From Fundicoccus sp052116145 (GTDB lineage Bacteria; Bacillota; Bacilli; Lactobacillales; Aerococcaceae): DNA of 17,932 nt. Location of the stretch: assembly GCF_052116145.1 (NCBI RefSeq), contig NZ_JBQKLQ010000014.1, positions 1 to 17,932 on the forward strand. Reading direction: 5' to 3'. The position numbers and the translations under genes are program-made. The first letter of the stretch is position 1; every line of letters begins with the position of its first letter. Positions 14,946-17,932 of this stretch are shown piece by piece. A model generated the notes under the pieces. That model did not search any database and was not told the DNA's origin. It worked only from the letters and a program-made list of their open reading frames with translations.

Positions 14946-14975
14946 TTAACACCATTCCTCATTTTAGGTTATACT
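14946..14975 (+). promoter_or_regulatory. Promoter of the small gene at 15017
   Basis: TTAACA (14946-14951), an 18-base spacer and TATACT (14970-14975) fit a sigma-A promoter. The TAGGT/ACCTA inverted pair around the -10 could be an operator. Transcription would start about 35 bases before the ATG. Confidence 0.5.
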
Positions 14976-15016
14976 AGACCTAGAGAGTAATCAATACCCA
15001 TAGGAGGATACTAAAT

Positions 15017-15301
15017 ATGACTAAATCAAATGATTTAAAGATGAAAGTCATCAATGGCTTACAAAACCGTAATTATACACGTTTACTAGGGAATCATTTT
15101 TCTAGTAAGGAAGAATTTTTTGAATTAGCTGACTTATATAAAGCTGGACGCGTGGAAGTTTTTACGGCCGATGAGTAACAAGTGGCGGCCGAAGCTGAAA
15201 TTGCTGAATTAAAGGCTCAAGGCGACACGGAAACCGCCAAGGAATTAGCTGAGAATTTAACTGAATTATTAAACCAAGAAATTGTGTTAATTGTCGACTA
15301 G
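15017..15301 (+). pseudogene. Small hypothetical protein gene with an in-frame TAA
   Basis: The ATG at 15017 follows AGGAGG and is preceded by a good promoter. The frame reads TKSNDLKMKVINGLQNRNYT, then LLGNHFSSKEEFFELADLYK and VEVFTADE to a TAA at 15176-15178. It continues in the same frame as QVAAEAEIAELKAQGDTETA, KELAENLTELLNQEIVLIVD to TAG at 15299-15301. The second part is as protein-like as the first, so the intact product was probably about 94 residues and a single change (for example CAA to TAA) truncated it to 53. It is acidic, helical and without membrane segments. I do not recognise the family. It reads opposite to the capsule genes and may be an independent cargo gene. Confidence 0.6.
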
Positions 15302-15407
15302 CCGTCATTGTTTAGCCTTGATGATTTTTCAAAGATCGGATTCAAATCAAGTTTCCTAAAGAAATATTCTGCGACAAAAGCCTGCCTCGAATTTTCGATG
15401 TGATGTG

Positions 15408-15453
15408 CCCCCGAAAGTTAGAGTGAAAATTCTAACTTTATGGGGGTTATTTT
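15408..15453 (+). terminator. Strong intrinsic terminator
   Basis: CCCCC and GGGGG (15408-15412, 15442-15446) with AAAGTTAGA/TCTAACTTT inside form a stem of about 14 pairs, followed by TTATTTTTAT. It lies about 105 bases after the small gene and probably ends its transcript. CCCC-AAAGTTAGA also resembles some insertion-sequence ends, so it could instead be two fused IS tips. Confidence 0.7.
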
Positions 15454-15497
15454 TATATCAAAAAAGTATTCATATGAATTAAAGGGAGGATTTTATA

Positions 15498-15527
15498 ATG
15501 AGGTTAGCCACCTCTAAAAATCCATAA
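15498..15527 (+). other. Nine-codon ORF after a strong RBS; probable 5' stub of a lost gene
   Basis: GGGAGGA stands 7-8 bases before ATG 15498, and the frame MRLATSKNP ends at TAA. The IS30 element begins within a few bases, so this is probably the first codons of a gene cut off by the insertion. It could instead be a leader peptide. GAGGT-TAGCC-ACCTC makes a small hairpin over its start. Confidence 0.35.
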
Positions 15528-15536
15528 AAAAACGCC

Positions 15537-16752
15537 ACGTGAATGTCATGTTCTATTGAAGTTACCACTAACTCTCAATAGACAAGGATGAATTCACACG
15601 ACGCAAGACCAGTTTAACATAGTCTCACGAAAAGAGACACACCTTCTTATCAAGAACGTTGTCACATTCAGATTCTCAAGAAAGAAGCCTATTCTCATCG
15701 CGCCATTGCCAAGTTACTAGGGCGTTCCCTTCAAACGATTCATAATGAAGTGAAAAGAGGCACCATCACGCAACTGAAACGTCAAAAACAAAACGATAGA
15801 TTCTACGACTATTCCTACACACTATATGATGCCGATGCCGGACAAGCTAATTATGAGCGTCAACGTCTTCACTGCGGTAGGCGACCTAAATGGGCGGATT
15901 CCAATGCCTTTATTGACTGGGCAGATGAAAAGATGCTTCAAGATAAATGGTCCCCCGATGTTGTCGTGGGTTTTGCTCGTGAACATCAGTTGTTTGACGC
16001 TGCGATTGTTCCTTGTACAACGACGTTATACCATTGGATCGATAGCGGTGTGATGAAAACTCGCAACTTGGATTTGTTAGAAAAGCTGTCGCGTCATACC
16101 AAGAAACGAACCACTAAAACGCGTCGAAACAAACGTGTCTTAGGACCATCGATTGAAGATCGCCCAAAAGTAATCGAAACCAGAGAGCACTTTGGACACT
16201 GGGAAATTGATACAGTGATTGGCAGTCAAGCGGTCTGTGACCCTGTATTGTTGACATTAGTCGAACGTAAGACGCGCTATGAAGTCATTCTGAAACTCAA
16301 GAATAAAACGGCTCAGGCTGTGGATGAAGCAATGGACTCTCTGCGTCAACGCGCAGGTGATGCTTTCAACCAACTATTTAAAACGATAACATCAGATAAT
16401 GGCTCGGAATTTGCGGGCCTGCATACCGCTTTACAGGAGACACTCGACGTCTATTTTACGCACCCTTATGCTTCTTGGGAACGTGGAACGAGTGAGAATC
16501 AACATAAAATCATTCGTCGCTTTCTCCCTAAAGGACAACCACTCCAAGCATTATGTGAGGTAAAGTGCCTAAGAATTCAAAACTGGATGAACGATTATCC
16601 ACGCAAGCTATTAGGCTATCAAACGCCTTATGACTGTTTCGTGAGAGAATTTCACAAAGAACGCCAAGTGCAACAGACGAAAAAACCGGTTAGTGCTTGA
16701 TACCGAGTCTCACTCGACATGACTTGATTGCTAAGAAGTTGACAAGTGCACG
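15537..16752 (+). mobile_element. Second IS30-family element, damaged
   Basis: A transposase gene unlike the IS30 at 4865 is flanked by weakly matching inverted ends: CGTGAATGTCATGTTCT on the left, from about 15538, and CGTGCACTTGTCAACTTCT read inward from about 16752. A CTATTGA/TCAATAG hairpin (15553-15581) lies in the leader. The termini are uncertain, and up to about 50 bases on the right may belong to a further fragment. Its insertion or a linked deletion removed the 3' end of the capN-like gene. Confidence 0.6.
15618..16700 (+). pseudogene. IS30-family transposase without a valid start
   Basis: The frame is open from 15618 to TGA 16700 (360 residues). Its N-terminal part (SYQERCHIQILKKEAYSHRA, then IAKLLGRSLQTIHNEVKRG) is the IS30 helix-turn-helix. 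The integrase core is complete: Asp in FGHWEIDTV, Asp in TSDNGSEFAG and Glu in ERGTSENQHK (about 198, 259 and 292), with the tail YPRKLLGYQTPYDCF. There is no ATG, GTG or TTG in frame before the GTG at 15750, which would remove the DNA-binding helix. Just upstream, in another frame, AAGACCAGTTTAACATAG looks like a damaged start of the form ATG-ACC-AGT. I infer a start-codon loss plus a short deletion; an unusual start codon is the alternative. Confidence 0.7.
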
Positions 16753-16774
16753 ATCGACCAAGGACTGCTCTACC

Positions 16775-17575
16775 TCAGCTTGTTATCAAACACTGACGGG
16801 TAATAAAATAAGTTAAGTTAGTTGGTAACACACTAAAAAACAAAGTGGCTAACTTAAACTTGAAATTTTCGAGTTTAATATTCTTTCCATAAACTTCACC
16901 TATTAAATAAACCATCTCACTGGTTTTCACAAACTCTTTGTTCTGTGGAAAAAAGACACCTGAATCTTCATTATCAATTAACAAGCGAACAAATTCGCAT
17001 AGATTTTCAACATGAAGCATACTTCGCTCATTTTCTATATCTGGAAAAACAGGAAGCTTTTGAGCCAGTTTAGCTAATCTTGGATAATTACCTCTTGATC
17101 CTTTTCCATAAATCATTGGAGGTCTCAAAACAGCTACTTTGAAATTCTTAGATTCCAAAGGAATAATTCCCTGCTCAGCAGTCAATTTACTATTCCCATA
17201 AAAATTTGCCGGTGTTGGTACAGTTTCTTTTGTAATAACTCTTTTCTTTCCTATCTCACTACTATCACCATAAACAATAATGCTGCTCATAAAAACAAAC
17301 TGCCTAGCACCATCAGCTTTAGCTTTATTTGCCACTTCAATTGTTAAATCTCTATTTACTTTATAATAAAGCTCTTCCATTTCTGCCTTGGCATCCACAT
17401 GAGCTATCCCCGCGACATGAAAAATCGAGTCAAACTTACTAAATTCTTCATTCTTCCAGTCGTCACCATGTACGCTTAGTGTCTCTACCTGATACTACTC
17501 AGGCCACTGACTAACCCAATTCTCAAAAGAAGTGCCAATATAACTGCCTTCTCCTGTAATCAATATTTTTTTCAT
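16775..17575 (-). pseudogene. CapN-like NAD-dependent reductase/epimerase with nonsense mutation and lost C-terminus
   Basis: The ATG at 17575 overlaps the sugar transferase stop (ATGA). The protein begins MKKILITGEGSYIGTSFENW, an SDR Rossmann start, but TAG at 17497-17495 (codon 27) interrupts it in frame. The same frame then continues YQVETLSVHGDDWKNEEF, FHVAGIAHV, RQFVFMSSIIVYG, FYGNSKL (YxxxK, Tyr126 and Lys130), KVAVLRPPMIYGKGSRGNYP and NERSMLHVENL. This pattern matches the CapN-type family, which in Staphylococcus aureus type 5/8 loci reduces a 4-keto-6-deoxy sugar towards UDP-D-FucNAc; 4-epimerase activity is an alternative. The C-terminus is lost: similarity fades after FFSVLPTNLT and the frame ends in unrelated sequence near the IS30, about 30 residues short. 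Two lesions make function very unlikely. Confidence 0.85.
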
Positions 17576-17932
17576 ACAGAGACACCTCTTTTACTCGAAT
17601 TTAAATCAACCAAGCACTTATCTACATATCTATCTTCACCAAACAATACAACACCAACGGTTCTAAAGATAATCTTAATATCAAGCCATAAACTATAATG
17701 CTCCACATAGTAAACATCGTGTTTGTATCTATCCTGAAGGTTCAAATGAATATTTCCACTCACCTGAGCTAGTCCAGTCATACCAGGCCTCATATTGAGT
17801 CTCTTTGAAATCTCTTCATCGTACTCTTCAAGAGATGCAATTCTCTCTGGTCTTGGACCAACAAGACTCATTTCTCCTTTTAGAACATTAAGCACCTGTG
17901 GAATTTCATCTATCTTTGTTCTTCTTAAAAAC
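17572..17932 (-). CDS. Undecaprenyl-phosphate sugar-1-phosphate transferase, C-terminal part (runs off window)
   Basis: The final 119 residues of a priming glycosyltransferase of the bacterial sugar transferase family (CapM / WbaP / PglC type). It moves a sugar-1-phosphate onto undecaprenyl phosphate at the inner membrane face and so starts each repeat unit. The frame is open to the window edge: FLRRTKIDEIPQVLNVLKGE, then MSLVGPRPERI, LNMRPGMTGLAQVSG and YVEHYSLWLDIKIIFRTV. The LRRTKIDEIPQ and GPRPE motifs are the family's catalytic signature. The ATG at 17895 is internal and not the start. It is translationally coupled to the CapN-like gene, the same pairing as capM-capN, so the priming sugar may be a D-FucNAc-like residue. 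The small C-terminal tail DRYVDKCLVDLNSSKRGVSV looks normal. Confidence 0.93.
   Translation of the reverse strand, partial: FLRRTKIDEIPQVLNVLKGEMSLVGPRPERIASLEEYDEEISKRLNMRPGMTGLAQVSGNIHLNLQDRYKHDVYYVEHYSLWLDIKIIFRTVGVVLFGEDRYVDKCLVDLNSSKRGVSV

Larger units (their letters stand above)
14721..15016. other. Intergenic stretch without a gene, hairpin and promoter only
   Basis: I see no coding frame here. It holds a long hairpin at 14760-14805, an inverted repeat pair (14848-14862 with 14900-14914, 12 of 15 bases complementary) and the promoter of the small gene at 15017. Confidence 0.5.

Noticed and set aside
15176..15178. Programmed read-through or recoding at the in-frame TAA of the small gene
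   Set aside because: TAA is the least likely stop to be recoded and no selenocysteine-type structure is evident; a nonsense mutation is simpler.

Overview
The window looks like a capsule / surface-polysaccharide locus of a low-GC Gram-positive bacterium. Shine-Dalgarno boxes are strong (AGGAGG, GGAGGT), intergenic DNA is AT-rich, intrinsic terminators are common, the insertion sequences are IS3, IS30 and IS21 types, and a GGGGCTGGGCAA element of the kind seen in Lactobacillales occurs twice. A Lactobacillales member (Aerococcaceae or Carnobacteriaceae are plausible) is my inference; no rRNA or housekeeping gene is present to settle it. No tRNA, rRNA, CRISPR array or phage module was seen.

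All polysaccharide genes lie on the minus strand, so the locus reads right to left. At the right edge a partial undecaprenyl-phosphate sugar-1-phosphate transferase (17572-17932) is coupled by an ATGA overlap to a CapN-like NAD-dependent sugar reductase/epimerase, which has an in-frame TAG and a missing C-terminus (16775-17575). Next come a damaged IS30 copy (about 15537-16752), a small nonsense-mutated gene (15017-15301), and two IS21 half-elements joined tail to tail at a perfect 38-bp palindrome (13498-14720). Then follow an intact UDP-N-acetylhexosamine 6-dehydrogenase with its own terminator (12116-13441), and an intergenic region with two good minus-strand promoters.

Those promoters serve a tightly packed operon: a WbuB-like glycosyltransferase (10436-11668), capE (9418-10443), capF (frameshifted, 8313-9421), capG (7185-8309) and a second GT4 glycosyltransferase (5974-7182). 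CapE, CapF and CapG together convert UDP-GlcNAc to UDP-N-acetyl-L-fucosamine. The predicted polysaccharide would therefore contain L-FucNAc, a hexosaminuronic acid, and perhaps a D-FucNAc/QuiNAc-type residue at the priming position.

To the left lie a complete IS30 (4865-5932), an IS3-family element with a single fused transposase ORF (3084-4658), a diverged C-terminal fragment of a second 6-dehydrogenase (2299-3052), IS debris (1887-2244), about 1 kb of decayed AT-rich DNA, an intact PIG-L/LmbE deacetylase (153-833) and the start of a formyltransferase-like gene (1-110).

The dominant theme is decay and mosaicism. capF, the capN-like gene, the extra dehydrogenase, a small hypothetical gene and three of the five insertion sequences are all broken. 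I found no clearly new biological system. The most unusual points are the palindromic IS21 junction, the probable 13-bp slippage deletion that inactivates capF, the paired repeats upstream of the cap promoter, and the repeated structured GGGGCTGGGCAA element.
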